A program made the translations under genes and the position numbers. The notes under the pieces are model-generated. The model saw only the letters and a list, made by a program, of their open reading frames with translations, ran no database searches and had not been told where the DNA came from. 64,000 nt of DNA, from assembly GCA_034926605.1 (NCBI GenBank), contig JAYFQV010000005.1, positions 6,402-70,401 of the forward strand, given 5' to 3'. The DNA comes from CALXXL01 sp034926605. GTDB taxonomy: Bacteria; Verrucomicrobiota; Lentisphaeria; Victivallales; Victivallaceae. Shown in pieces: positions 45,050-57,697 of this stretch (positions are counted from its first letter, which is position 1; each line of letters begins with the position of its first letter).

Positions 45050-45250
45050 ATGATCAGAGCGTGGATCAACCGGATCAAAAATTATTGCGCCGACACCTGG
45101 GGCGAGATGCTGCATTGCGTGTGGCCGGGGCGCCAGGAGCTTCTGGAGTCCACTTATCTCGTGCTCATCGTGATTGTGATTCTGGCGCTTTTTGTGCTGC
45201 TGGTCGATTTTGCCAGCGGAATGGTTATTACCCGTCTCACCGGCGCTTAA
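45050..45250 (+). CDS. secE: Preprotein translocase subunit SecE
   Basis: The 66-aa single-span form has a cytoplasmic amphipathic part (WGEMLHCVWPGRQELLEST) and one membrane helix (LVLIVIVILALFVLLVDF). It stabilises SecY. Placement between tRNA-Trp and nusG confirms the call. Confidence 0.93.
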   Translation: MIRAWINRIKNYCADTWGEMLHCVWPGRQELLESTYLVLIVIVILALFVLLVDFASGMVITRLTGA

Positions 45251-45266
45251 TCCTTTTGGAGCTATT

Positions 45267-45842
45267 ATGAGCGAAACTGAGCAAAACGGCAAATGGTACG
45301 TGCTGCAGACCCTCTCCGGGCAGGAGAAGAAGGCTTGCGAGTCCATTACCCACCAGTTGGAAGAAAAGCATAATCAGAACGAGTCTTTTCCTGTCTACGA
45401 AGCCAGCCTGCCTTCGGAGCGCGTCTCCGAGCTGCGCAACGGCAAGAAGCAGATCCATGTGCGCCGGCTTTTTCCCGGCTATATATTCATCCGCATGGAC
45501 CTTTACAATGCCGACGGCACCGTCAATGACGACTGCTGGTATTTCATCCGTAATATTCAGGGTATCATCGGATTCATTGGCGGCGGCGAACGGCCGGCTC
45601 CGCTGACCGAGTCCGAAGTGGCCGACATCTTCCGCGACGAGGCGGCCGGTGAGCAGGTCAAGCCCAAAATCGTGTTCGAGATCGGCGAGGTGGTGCGCAT
45701 CAAGTCCGGCGCGTTCGAAAATTTCGAGGGAACCGTGGACGAGATCGACAATGAGCGCTGTAAACTCAAGCTCATGGTCTCCATTTTCGGCCGTTCCACC
45801 CCGGTGGAGCTGGAATTCTGGCAGGTGGACCGGGAACTGTAG
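45267..45842 (+). CDS. nusG: Transcription termination/antitermination factor NusG
   Basis: The 191-aa protein has the NGN domain (KWYVLQTLSGQEKKACESI, RRLFPGYIFIRMDL) and a KOW domain (FEIGEVVRIKSGAFENFEGT). It links RNA polymerase to Rho and ribosomes. ATG 45267 with a TTTTGGAG site is the start; 16 nt separate it from secE. Confidence 0.96.
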   Translation: MSETEQNGKWYVLQTLSGQEKKACESITHQLEEKHNQNESFPVYEASLPSERVSELRNGKKQIHVRRLFPGYIFIRMDLYNADGTVNDDCWYFIRNIQGIIGFIGGGERPAPLTESEVADIFRDEAAGEQVKPKIVFEIGEVVRIKSGAFENFEGTVDEIDNERCKLKLMVSIFGRSTPVELEFWQVDREL

Positions 45843-46017
45843 ATGATTTCATGACGGCGCCGGACGCGCCGTATTCGGGGTTCGCCCCGTGTTGATTCGA
45901 TTTTTGAAGTTCAGACAGGCCGGATGTGCGACAATGGCCGGTTCGGATCGAGAGTTGCGATCCGTGGGGCCGATGCCGCAGTTTCCGGGAGCTTGGTAAA
46001 CCTATTTGTAGTGTTCG

Positions 46018-46053
46018 AGTGTGGGAGAAACCCCTGTCCTTTCCTACCACGCT
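46018..46053 (+). promoter_or_regulatory. Candidate L1-type autoregulatory leader hairpin before rplK
   Basis: The 235-nt nusG-rplK gap ends with a stem AGTGTGG/CCACGCT (one G-T pair), enclosing GGAG and a pyrimidine-rich loop. A GTGGGAG...ACCAC element upstream of rplK is known, from memory, in many bacteria as the site where L1 represses rplK-rplA. Confidence 0.45.
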
Positions 46054-46077
46054 TCGGACGGAATATGGAGTGTAACT

Positions 46078-46506
46078 ATGGCAAAGAAAGTTACGGGCAT
46101 CATCCGGTTGCAGATCCCGGCCGGCGCCGCGAATCCGTCGCCGCCGATCGGTCCCGCCCTCGGGCAGGCCGGCTGCAACATCATGGAGTTCTGTAAGCAG
46201 TTCAACGCCGCCACTCAAGCCCAGAGCGGACTGGTCATTCCGGTGGTCATCACCGTTTTCCAGGACCGCAGCTTTACTTTTATCTGCAAGTCGCCGCCGG
46301 CGTCCATCTTGATTAAGAAGGCGGCCGGTCTGGCCAGCGCGGCCCAAAAGCCGGGCTACGGCTATGTGGGCAAGATCACCAAGGCTCAGATCCTTGAGAT
46401 CGTGCAGATCAAGAAAGCCGATCTGAACGCGAGAGACGACGAAGCGGCGGCAGCGATTATCGCAGGAACCGCCCGGAGCATGGGAATCGAGGTGGTCGAT
46501 GCGTAG
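46078..46506 (+). CDS. rplK: 50S ribosomal protein L11
   Basis: The 142-aa protein begins MAKKVTGIIRLQIPAGAANP and has PPIGPALGQAGCNIMEFCK and the C-terminal rRNA-binding domain ending GTARSMGIEVVD. ATG 46078 has a GGAG site. It overlaps rplA by 8 nt. Confidence 0.97.
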   Translation: MAKKVTGIIRLQIPAGAANPSPPIGPALGQAGCNIMEFCKQFNAATQAQSGLVIPVVITVFQDRSFTFICKSPPASILIKKAAGLASAAQKPGYGYVGKITKAQILEIVQIKKADLNARDDEAAAAIIAGTARSMGIEVVDA

Positions 46507-47200
46507 AAGCAAACTGTACAAGGCTCAGGTGGCCACATTCGATCAGTCAGTGCGCTATGAGTTCGCCGACGCGGTTGCCAAAATCAAGGCGATGCCGCAC
46601 ACCAAGTTCGACGAGACCGTCGAAATTTCGCTGAAGCTCGGTATTGATCCGCGCAAGAGCGATCAGACGGTCCGCGGCGCGGTGGCGCTTCCCTTCGGTA
46701 CCGGCAAAAGCGTCCGCGTCTGCGTGGTCGCCGACGGCGCCCAGGCGGAAGACGCCAAGGCTGCCGGCGCCGATATCGTCGGTTATGACGATATCGTGGC
46801 TAAAATCAAGGACGGCTGGCTGGATTTCGACATCCTGATCGCCACCGGTGAAGCGATGAAACTGGTTCGTCCGCTGGGCCGTCAGCTCGGTCCGCGCGGC
46901 TTGATGCCGAACCCCAAGACCGGCACCGTTACCGAACAGGTCGGGCAGGCGGTCAAGGAGGCGAAAGCCGGCCGTGCCGAGTTTCGTGCCGACCGCGGCG
47001 CCTGCGTCCATGTGCCGATCGGCAAGATATCCTTTCCGGTCGAATCCCTCTCAGGCAACTACGATGTGGTGATTGACGCGATTCTCAAGGCCAAGCCGGC
47101 CACCGCGAAAGGCGCCTACATTGTGAGCTGCACGGTCTCGTCAACGATGAGCCCGGGCGTGAAGGTGATCGTGAAAGACACCACTGCGAGGCAAAAATGA
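46499..47200 (+). CDS. rplA: 50S ribosomal protein L1
   Basis: The 233-aa protein builds the L1 stalk. Motifs include LPFGTGKSVRVCVVADG, LGRQLGPRGLMPNPKTGTV and a C-terminal SSTMSPGVKV. Translation is coupled to L11 upstream and L10 downstream (ATGA overlap with rplJ). Confidence 0.97.
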   Translation: MRRSKLYKAQVATFDQSVRYEFADAVAKIKAMPHTKFDETVEISLKLGIDPRKSDQTVRGAVALPFGTGKSVRVCVVADGAQAEDAKAAGADIVGYDDIVAKIKDGWLDFDILIATGEAMKLVRPLGRQLGPRGLMPNPKTGTVTEQVGQAVKEAKAGRAEFRADRGACVHVPIGKISFPVESLSGNYDVVIDAILKAKPATAKGAYIVSCTVSSTMSPGVKVIVKDTTARQK

Positions 47201-47715
47201 GAAACGAACAGAAACATCTGGTCAGTTACATCGGCTCGATGCTTAAGGACTCGGACTATATCTTCTTCGTTTCCTACCAGGGCCTGGCTGTAAAGGACAT
47301 TTCCGATCTTCGCAATCAGCTTGCCGCCGTCGGCGCCAACTGCCGTGTGCTTAAAAACAAGCTGATTCTCAAGGCGGCGGAGCTTTCCGGCGTCGAATCG
47401 CTCAGTGGGGTGAAACTCGCCGGCGGTACCGCGGTTGTTTTCGGCAAGGGCGAAGCCCCCGCCGTGGCCAAACTGCTTGCCGACTACGGTAAGACCCACG
47501 ATAAGCTTTCCGCCAAGGGCGGCTTGCTCGACGGTGCGTTCCTTTCCACCGCCGACGTCGTCAGTATCGCGGAACTTCCCTCGAAAGACGTCATGCGTGC
47601 CATGCTGCTCGGCGTCCTGCAGGCCCCGAGCCGCAACCTGGTGTCGCTGCTTAACGCTAAAGCGGCCACCATCCTCAACGTGCTTTCGGCTTACAAAGAT
47701 AAACTGGAAAACTAA
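47197..47715 (+). CDS. rplJ: 50S ribosomal protein L10
   Basis: The 172-aa protein anchors L7/L12 to the ribosome. SYQGLAVKDISDLRNQL and RVLKNKLILKAAE are typical, and the C-terminal helix for L12 dimers is present. The 4-nt overlap with rplA leaves no room for the separate L10 leader found in E. coli. Confidence 0.95.
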   Translation: MRNEQKHLVSYIGSMLKDSDYIFFVSYQGLAVKDISDLRNQLAAVGANCRVLKNKLILKAAELSGVESLSGVKLAGGTAVVFGKGEAPAVAKLLADYGKTHDKLSAKGGLLDGAFLSTADVVSIAELPSKDVMRAMLLGVLQAPSRNLVSLLNAKAATILNVLSAYKDKLEN

Positions 47716-47744
47716 TAAACAACAAATAAAATGGAGGCATGAAA

Positions 47745-48146
47745 ATGTCTGACGAGACCAAAGTTGAAGTCACCGCGGAAATGGAAAAGTTCATTTCTTA
47801 CATCGAGAACATGACCGTTCTGGATCTCTCCAAGCTGGTCAAGGCTCTGGAAGAGCGTCTGGGCGTTTCCGCCGCGGCCCCGGTCGCGGTCGCTGCCGCT
47901 CCGGCCGCTGCTGCTGCCGCCCCGGCTGAAGAGAAGACCGAGTTCGACGTGATCCTCGCCGCTTTCGGCGACAACAAGATCGGCGTCATCAAGGAGATCC
48001 GTGCGATCACCGGCCTCGGCCTCAAGGAAGCCAAGGATCTGGTCGAAGGCGCTCCCAAGGCTGTCAAGGAAGGCATTGCCAAGGAAGAAGCCGAGAAGAT
48101 CAAGAAGCAGCTCGAGGACGCCGGCGCGAAGGTCGAGCTCAAGTAG
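47745..48146 (+). CDS. rplL: 50S ribosomal protein L7/L12
   Basis: The 133-aa stalk protein has the N-terminal dimer domain, an Ala-rich hinge (about residues 40-62) and the factor-binding domain (KTEFDVILAAFGDNKIGVIK, GLGLKEAKDLVEGAPK). ATG 47745 lies 7 nt from GGAGG; the ATG at 47739 is only 1 nt away from it and is rejected. Confidence 0.97.
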   Translation: MSDETKVEVTAEMEKFISYIENMTVLDLSKLVKALEERLGVSAAAPVAVAAAPAAAAAAPAEEKTEFDVILAAFGDNKIGVIKEIRAITGLGLKEAKDLVEGAPKAVKEGIAKEEAEKIKKQLEDAGAKVELK

Positions 48147-48169
48147 TTTCGCTTCTGTACTGTTCTCTA

Positions 48170-48205
48170 CCGCCGTCCCGTTTGCGGGACGGCGGTGATT
48201 TTCGA
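48170..48205 (+). terminator. Terminator/attenuator between rplL and rpoB
   Basis: An 11-bp stem CCGCCGTCCCG/CGGGACGGCGG with a TTTG loop, followed by a T-rich but interrupted tract. Confidence 0.75.
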
Positions 48206-48523
48206 TTTTTCTGATTTTTAATGCGGTTCGCGGTTGTGGTTTCTTGATCCGGACCGTTGCGCTAATCCAGCCCGAAGTTATGGTTTTTTGGCATCGGGCG
48301 GCCCTTATGCGGCGGATATATCGTGGTATTTTGGTTTTATCCGCTGTGTTTTTCCTGGAAAATCAGCTTCCAAGTGCGTTTTTTTTGCAAAAAAATTCGC
48401 CTGGAGGCTTTCCGCGTTTAAAAGCGGAAGTTTTAATCTGAAATTTATTAGAGTTTTTATATAAAAAATCCAAATTTCGCGCGTAACGCGCGGACGGCGG
48501 AACAAACGAACAAATGGTGAAAA
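48206..48523. other. Gene-free rplL-rpoB leader region
   Basis: About 320 bases with no convincing gene. It is AT-rich and holds a T8GCA7 palindrome (48379-48395), a TTCCGC/GCGGAA hairpin followed by GTTTTAAT (48410-48435), a TTTTTATATAAAAA palindrome (48455-48468) and a GCGCG/CGCGC hairpin just before rpoB. An rpoB promoter must lie here or transcription reads through from rplL, but no box pair of the type seen elsewhere stands out. Confidence 0.5.
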
Positions 48524-52360
<3,837 letters not shown>

Positions 52361-52378
52361 AGTATTGGAGGTGTTACT

Positions 52379-55300
52379 TTGATCGACAACTCTTTCGCAT
52401 ATTCCGATATTTTCGGAAAGACCACCAACCAGTTTGGCAAGGTTACAATCAAGGTCGCTTCCCCGGATGTGATCCGCTCGTGGAGTCACGGCGAGGTGAA
52501 GAATCCGGAAACGATCAATTACCGCAGCTTCAAGCCGGAAAAGGGCGGGCTGTTCTGCGAGCGTATTTTCGGCCCAACCCGCGACTGGGAGTGCAACTGC
52601 GGCAAATACAAGCGCGTCAAGCACAAGAATACCGTCTGCGACCGTTGCGGTGTGGAAGTCACCCTGGCCAAAGTGCGCCGCGAGCGCATGGGCCATATCG
52701 AACTTGCGGTGCCGGTGTCCCATATCTGGTTCTTCAAGTGTACCCCCAGCCGCATCGGTCTGATGCTGGACATGCCGCCGAAGATTCTCGAGCGCGTGGT
52801 CTATTATGAGGAGTGGGTGGTCACCGATCCGGGCGATACTCCGCTTGAGTTCGGCAAGAACCTCACTGACCTTGAATACCGCCAGGCGCGCGAGGACTAC
52901 GGCGATGGTTTCTCCGCCGACATGGGCGCCCCCGGCATCAAGACTTTGCTCGAAAGCATCGACCTGCCCAAGCATAAGGCCGATCTCGAACTTCAGCTCA
53001 AGAGTACCAAGAACAAGGCGATCCGTAAAAAGTGGAGCAAGCGCCTGCGTCTGATCGAAGGTTTCATCAACAGCAATTCACGGCCTGAGTGGATGATTCT
53101 GACCGTGCTGCCGGTGATTCCGCCTGATCTGCGCCCGCTGGTTCCGCTGGACGGCGGCCGTTTCGCCACCAGCGACTTGAACGACCTCTACCGCCGTGTG
53201 ATCAACCGCAACAACCATTTAAAGCATTTGCTGCAGATCGGTGCTCCCGGCGTGATCATCCGCAATGAAAAGCGTATGCTGCAGGAAGCGGTGGACGCGC
53301 TGCTGGACAACGGCCGCCACGGCCGCGCCGTGACCGGCGCCGGCAACCGTCCGCTGAAGTCGCTCTCCGACATGCTCAAAGGTAAGCAGGGACGTTTCCG
53401 TCAGAACCTGCTTGGTAAGCGCGTCGACTATTCCGGCCGTTCGGTGATCGTGGTCGGTCCCGAACTCAAGATATGGCAGTGCGGTCTTCCCAAGAAGATG
53501 GCGTTGGTGCTGTTCGAGCCTTTTATCATCCGCCACCTCAAGGGGCGCGGCTATGCGCACACCGTGCGCGGCGCCAAGAAGATGATTGAGCGCGAAGAGC
53601 CGATCGTGTGGGATATCCTCGAAGAGGTGACCACCGGTCATCCGATCATGTTGAACCGCGCGCCGACGCTGCACCGCCTGAGTATTCAGGCGTTCGACCC
53701 CGTGCTTATCGAGGGGTCCGCGCTGCGTCTGCACCCGATGGTGTGTACCGCTTACAACGCCGACTTTGACGGTGACCAGATGGCGGTTCACGTTCCGTTG
53801 TCCAATGAGGCGCAGATGGAGACCAAGCTCCTGATGCTCTCCCCGAACAACATCTTTTCGCCAGCCAACGGCAAGCCGATCACCACGCCGACCCACGATA
53901 TCACGCTGGGCGCGTATTATCTGACGTTCGAGCCGCGCAACAAGGATCGTGCCAAGCTTTACCGCGACACCTTCGAGGTGCTTTACGCGCACAGCTGTCA
54001 CTATATCAAGATACACGACGCGGTCCGTATACCGAACCCGGATTTCGGCAAGGATACCGTGTATGGCGACAAGACCAGCAAGTATATCACCACCAGCGCC
54101 GGCCGCTGCCTGTTCAATGAAATATGGGACAGACGGCTCGGGTTCTACAACGCCGTGGCCAAGAAGAAGCAGCTCGGCGAACTGATCAGTGCGTCCTATA
54201 AGATTGCCGGTCACGACGCCACCATCAAGCTGCTCGACGATCTCAAGGCGCTTGGCTACAAGTATTCCACCCTGGCCGGTCTGTCCATCTCGATCACCGA
54301 CCTCAAGATGCCGGCCAAGAAGAACCAGCTCATCGATGACGCCCGCAAGGAGATCGGCGTGGTCATGGAACAGTATCGCAACGGTGTGATCACCGAGGGC
54401 GAGCGCCACAACAAGGTGGTCGACATCTGGACCAAGACCAGCAACGACGTGGCAAACGAGCTGTTCAAGCGCCTGGAGACTGATTCCGAGCGCGGCGAGA
54501 TCAACCCGGTCTACGCGATGCTTGATTCCGGAGCGCGCGGCAGCCGCGACCAGATCCGTCAGCTTGCCGGTATGCGAGGCCTGATGGCCGCGCCGACCGG
54601 TGAAATCATCGAACAGCCGATCACCACGAACCTCCGTGAAGGTTTGAGCGTGCTGGAATACTTCATCAACACCCACGGCGCCCGCAAAGGTCTGGCCGAC
54701 ACCGCGCTTAAGACCGCGGACTCCGGTTACATGACCCGTAAGCTGGTCGACGTGGCGCAGGATATCATCTGCCGCTGCGAAGACTGCGGCACCATCAAGG
54801 GTATCCGCGTTTCCGCCATCATCGACGGCGACGAGGTTATCATGCCGTTGCGCGACCGCATCGTCGGCCGTTTCGCGGCCGCCGACATCAAGGATCCGGC
54901 CTTCTCCGACGGCCGCCTGCTGGTTCGCGCCGGCGAGGAGTTCACTCCCGTGATTGCCGACCTGATCACCCAGCGCGGTATCCAGAACGTGCTGATCCGT
55001 TCCACGCTGACCTGCGAATCCGAACACGGCGTCTGCATCAAGTGCTATGGCCGCAACCTGGCCAGCGACCGTCTGGCCAAGGTCGGCGACGCGCTGGGCA
55101 TCATCGCCGCGCAGTCGATCGGCGAGCCCGGCACCCAGCTGACCATGCGTACGTTCCACATCGGCGGTACCGCCAGTACCAAGGGGCTGCGCGAGCCGCG
55201 GCTGGTGGCGCGCAAGGGCGGCACGCTCAAGATGATGAACGTGCGTACCGTGAAGAACGACAAGGGCGAAACGGTGGTGGTCAACAAGAACGGCTACATC

Positions 55301-56638
55301 ATCCTGTTCGACGCCGTCGAGGCCAAGGTAAAGGAAGCCCGCGCTCGCGAGCGCGCCAAGCTTGAGGCCGAGGCGATCGGTAGTTACTACAACAAGGATT
55401 ACGACTACTGGAGCGACGCGCTGCGCGAGAGTGAGATCGACCGCTATGAACTTGAAACCGGTGCGGTGCTCGAACGCGAGGACGGCGCCGAGGTCAATGC
55501 CGACGAGCAGTTCGCCCATTGGGATCCCTACCATGTGCCGATCATCGTCGAAGAGGCCGGTACGGTGGAGCTGCACGACTTGGTCGAAGGCGTCACACTG
55601 AGCCGTCAGAAGCGCGGCGGCGTGGAGGAAGTCACGGTTATGGAACACCGCGAAGACTTGCACCCGCAGATCGTGATCAAGTCTCCCGAAGGTGAGTTCC
55701 TGCAGAACTATCCGCTGCCCTCCGGCGCGTTCCTGATGACCCGTCCGGGTGCGAAGGTGAAGAAGGGTATGGTGGTGGCGCGCGTGCCCCGTCAGTCCCA
55801 GAAGAACATGGACATCACCGGCGGTCTGCCGCGAATCTCCGAATTGTTCGAAGCCCGTAACCCGAAGGACATGGCAGAAATCGCGAGGATCGATGGTATA
55901 GTGGAGGTTGAGAAGACCACCCGCGGCCGCCGCACCCTGGTGATCGTGGACCCCGAAAGCGAACAGCGCGAGGAGCACACCAATATTCCTGCCCACAAGC
56001 ACCTTACCGTGAGCAAGGGCGACACCGTGCGCAAGGGCCAGAAGTTGACCGAGGGTTCGGTGGTGCCGCAGGCGCTGCTGGACATCTGCGGCCCGCATGA
56101 GCTGCAACGTTATCTGGTGGACGAGATTCAGATGGTTTATCGCGCCCAGGGCGTGGAAATCAACGACAAGCACGTCGAGATCATCATTCGCCAGATGATG
56201 CAGAAGGTTCGCATCACCGAATCCGGCGACAGCGACTATTTGCCCGGCGAGCCGATCGACCGCGTGGACTTCAACCGCGTCAACCGCGAGATACTTTCCC
56301 GTGGCGGCGAACCAGCTCAGGGCGAACCGATGCTGCTGGGTATTACCAAGGCGTCCCTGGAGACGGAGTCGTTCATCTCGGCCGCGTCGTTCCAGGACAC
56401 CACCCGTATCCTTACCGAAGCTGCCACGCTCGGCAAGGAGGACTTGCTCAAGGGCTTCAAGGAAAACGTCATCACCGGCCATCTGATCCCGGCCGGTACC
56501 GGTACCGAACGTTTGCAGTCGGTGCGGTTGAAGTATCTTGGCGAGGAGCTGGAACCCGAGCTGCCCGAACTCGAAGCGGTCGTCTCCGACGGCGAACAAC
56601 CGGCCGCCGAAGAGGGCTCGGACGTGACGGTTCAGTAA
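52379..56638 (+). CDS. rpoC: RNA polymerase beta' subunit
   Basis: The 1419-aa protein holds the catalytic magnesium site YNADFDGDQMAVH. The N-terminal zinc site (CNCG...CDRCG), the clamp and the second zinc site (CRCEDCG...CIKCYGR) are all present, and IGEPGTQLTMRTFHIGGTAS is the bridge-helix/trigger-loop region. The start is TTG with GGAGG 7 nt upstream. No large lineage insert beyond the normal Gram-negative length is evident. Confidence 0.99.
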   Translation: MIDNSFAYSDIFGKTTNQFGKVTIKVASPDVIRSWSHGEVKNPETINYRSFKPEKGGLFCERIFGPTRDWECNCGKYKRVKHKNTVCDRCGVEVTLAKVRRERMGHIELAVPVSHIWFFKCTPSRIGLMLDMPPKILERVVYYEEWVVTDPGDTPLEFGKNLTDLEYRQAREDYGDGFSADMGAPGIKTLLESIDLPKHKADLELQLKSTKNKAIRKKWSKRLRLIEGFINSNSRPEWMILTVLPVIPPDLRPLVPLDGGRFATSDLNDLYRRVINRNNHLKHLLQIGAPGVIIRNEKRMLQEAVDALLDNGRHGRAVTGAGNRPLKSLSDMLKGKQGRFRQNLLGKRVDYSGRSVIVVGPELKIWQCGLPKKMALVLFEPFIIRHLKGRGYAHTVRGAKKMIEREEPIVWDILEEVTTGHPIMLNRAPTLHRLSIQAFDPVLIEGSALRLHPMVCTAYNADFDGDQMAVHVPLSNEAQMETKLLMLSPNNIFSPANGKPITTPTHDITLGAYYLTFEPRNKDRAKLYRDTFEVLYAHSCHYIKIHDAVRIPNPDFGKDTVYGDKTSKYITTSAGRCLFNEIWDRRLGFYNAVAKKKQLGELISASYKIAGHDATIKLLDDLKALGYKYSTLAGLSISITDLKMPAKKNQLIDDARKEIGVVMEQYRNGVITEGERHNKVVDIWTKTSNDVANELFKRLETDSERGEINPVYAMLDSGARGSRDQIRQLAGMRGLMAAPTGEIIEQPITTNLREGLSVLEYFINTHGARKGLADTALKTADSGYMTRKLVDVAQDIICRCEDCGTIKGIRVSAIIDGDEVIMPLRDRIVGRFAAADIKDPAFSDGRLLVRAGEEFTPVIADLITQRGIQNVLIRSTLTCESEHGVCIKCYGRNLASDRLAKVGDALGIIAAQSIGEPGTQLTMRTFHIGGTASTKGLREPRLVARKGGTLKMMNVRTVKNDKGETVVVNKNGYIILFDAVEAKVKEARARERAKLEAEAIGSYYNKDYDYWSDALRESEIDRYELETGAVLEREDGAEVNADEQFAHWDPYHVPIIVEEAGTVELHDLVEGVTLSRQKRGGVEEVTVMEHREDLHPQIVIKSPEGEFLQNYPLPSGAFLMTRPGAKVKKGMVVARVPRQSQKNMDITGGLPRISELFEARNPKDMAEIARIDGIVEVEKTTRGRRTLVIVDPESEQREEHTNIPAHKHLTVSKGDTVRKGQKLTEGSVVPQALLDICGPHELQRYLVDEIQMVYRAQGVEINDKHVEIIIRQMMQKVRITESGDSDYLPGEPIDRVDFNRVNREILSRGGEPAQGEPMLLGITKASLETESFISAASFQDTTRILTEAATLGKEDLLKGFKENVITGHLIPAGTGTERLQSVRLKYLGEELEPELPELEAVVSDGEQPAAEEGSDVTVQ

Positions 56639-56734
56639 GATCGGTTCACACGGGGCGGGAACCGCAGTTTCCGCCCCGGAAGGGGCTGTTTTCGCTTTTT
56701 TGACAAAAAAATACGGGTTTAAGAGGGAAAAGAT

Positions 56735-56762
56735 TTGTTTTTTTTGAAAGAAAGGCTATCTT
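56735..56762 (+). promoter_or_regulatory. Promoter of the rpsL operon
   Basis: TTGTTT (56735-56740), 16 bp, TATCTT (56757-56762). A GC hairpin CGGGGCGG/CCGCCCCG just after rpoC may weaken read-through. The longer rpsL frame from 56775 has no ribosome site. Confidence 0.5.
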
Positions 56763-56834
56763 AAAAGTCTCAATGTGTGTATTTTGGATATTCATAAGCT
56801 ATATGAAAAGATAAGAAAAGGTGTAGAAAAACAA

Positions 56835-57206
56835 ATGCCAACCATCAATCAGCTGGTCCGGTTCGGCCGGGAAAAGAAGATCGGCAAGAGCAAATCTCGT
56901 GCTCTTAGCGCGTGCCCCCAGCGGCGCGGCGTGTGCCTGCAGGTGACCACCCGCTCTCCGAAAAAGCCTAACTCCGCGTTGCGCAAGATTGCCCGTGTGC
57001 GTCTGACCAACGGCGAAGAAGTCACCGCCTATATCGGCGGCGAAGGTCATAACCTTCAGGAGCACTCGGTGGTCCTGGTCAAAGGCGGTCGTGTGCGCGA
57101 CCTTCCGGGCGTGCGCTATCATATCGTCCGCGGCGCCTTGGACAGCCTCGGTGTGGCCAAGCGCAAGCAGAGCCGCAGTAAATACGGCGCAAAGCGTGGC
57201 AAGTAA
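56835..57206 (+). CDS. rpsL: 30S ribosomal protein S12
   Basis: The 123-aa decoding-centre protein starts PTINQLVRFGREKK. SPKKPNSALRK keeps the Lys equivalent to E. coli K42, but GGRVRDLPGVRYH has Arg (residue 88 with Met) at E. coli K87, a change known to give streptomycin resistance. The start 60 nt into the open frame is set by the universal N-terminus MPTINQL. Confidence 0.97.
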   Translation: MPTINQLVRFGREKKIGKSKSRALSACPQRRGVCLQVTTRSPKKPNSALRKIARVRLTNGEEVTAYIGGEGHNLQEHSVVLVKGGRVRDLPGVRYHIVRGALDSLGVAKRKQSRSKYGAKRGK

Positions 57207-57221
57207 GGGAGATAGGATAAA

Positions 57222-57692
57222 ATGAGAAGACGCAGACCCGAAAAACGCGAACTTACCCCCGATGTGAAATATTCGAGCGAGAATATCGCTCGTTTGATCA
57301 ACACCATTATGACCCGTGGCAAGAAATCCGTGGCGCAGAAGATCGTTTACGGCGCGCTGGACATTGTTGCCGCCAAGAAAGGCGACATTCAGCCGATCGA
57401 TATCTTCGAGCAGGCGCTTGAGAATGTCAAGCCGAAACTTGAAGTCAAATCCCGCCGCGTGGGCGGTGCCACCTATCAGGTGCCGGTGGAAGTCAGCACC
57501 GACCGCCAGCTCGCGCTGGCGATGCGCTGGATCACCACCTACAGCCGGGGCCGCAAGGGCAAGAGCATGACCGACTCCCTCGCCGCCGAGATACTTGACG
57601 CTTTTGACAACACCGGTTCTAGCGTGAAGAAGAAGGAAGATACTTACAAGATGGCGCAGGCTAACAAGGCCTTTGCCCATTACCGCTGGTAA
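57222..57692 (+). CDS. rpsG: 30S ribosomal protein S7
   Basis: The 156-aa assembly protein begins MRRRRPEKRELTPDVKYSSE and has KSRRVGGATYQVPVEV and the C-terminal KKKEDTYKMAQANKAFAHYRW. It follows rpsL by 15 nt and precedes fusA by 5 nt. Confidence 0.98.
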   Translation: MRRRRPEKRELTPDVKYSSENIARLINTIMTRGKKSVAQKIVYGALDIVAAKKGDIQPIDIFEQALENVKPKLEVKSRRVGGATYQVPVEVSTDRQLALAMRWITTYSRGRKGKSMTDSLAAEILDAFDNTGSSVKKKEDTYKMAQANKAFAHYRW

Positions 57693-57697
57693 TTTTT

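Noticed and set aside
48455..48468. TTTTTATATAAAAA as a regulator operator
   Set aside because: Simple AT palindrome in an AT-rich stretch with no second copy seen; chance is enough.
53219..56599. Very long open frame of 1126 aa antisense to rpoC
   Set aside because: A shadow of high GC at third codon positions; rpoC on the plus strand is unmistakable. The same holds for long antisense frames over rpsA, the GH36 gene, guaB and rpoB.
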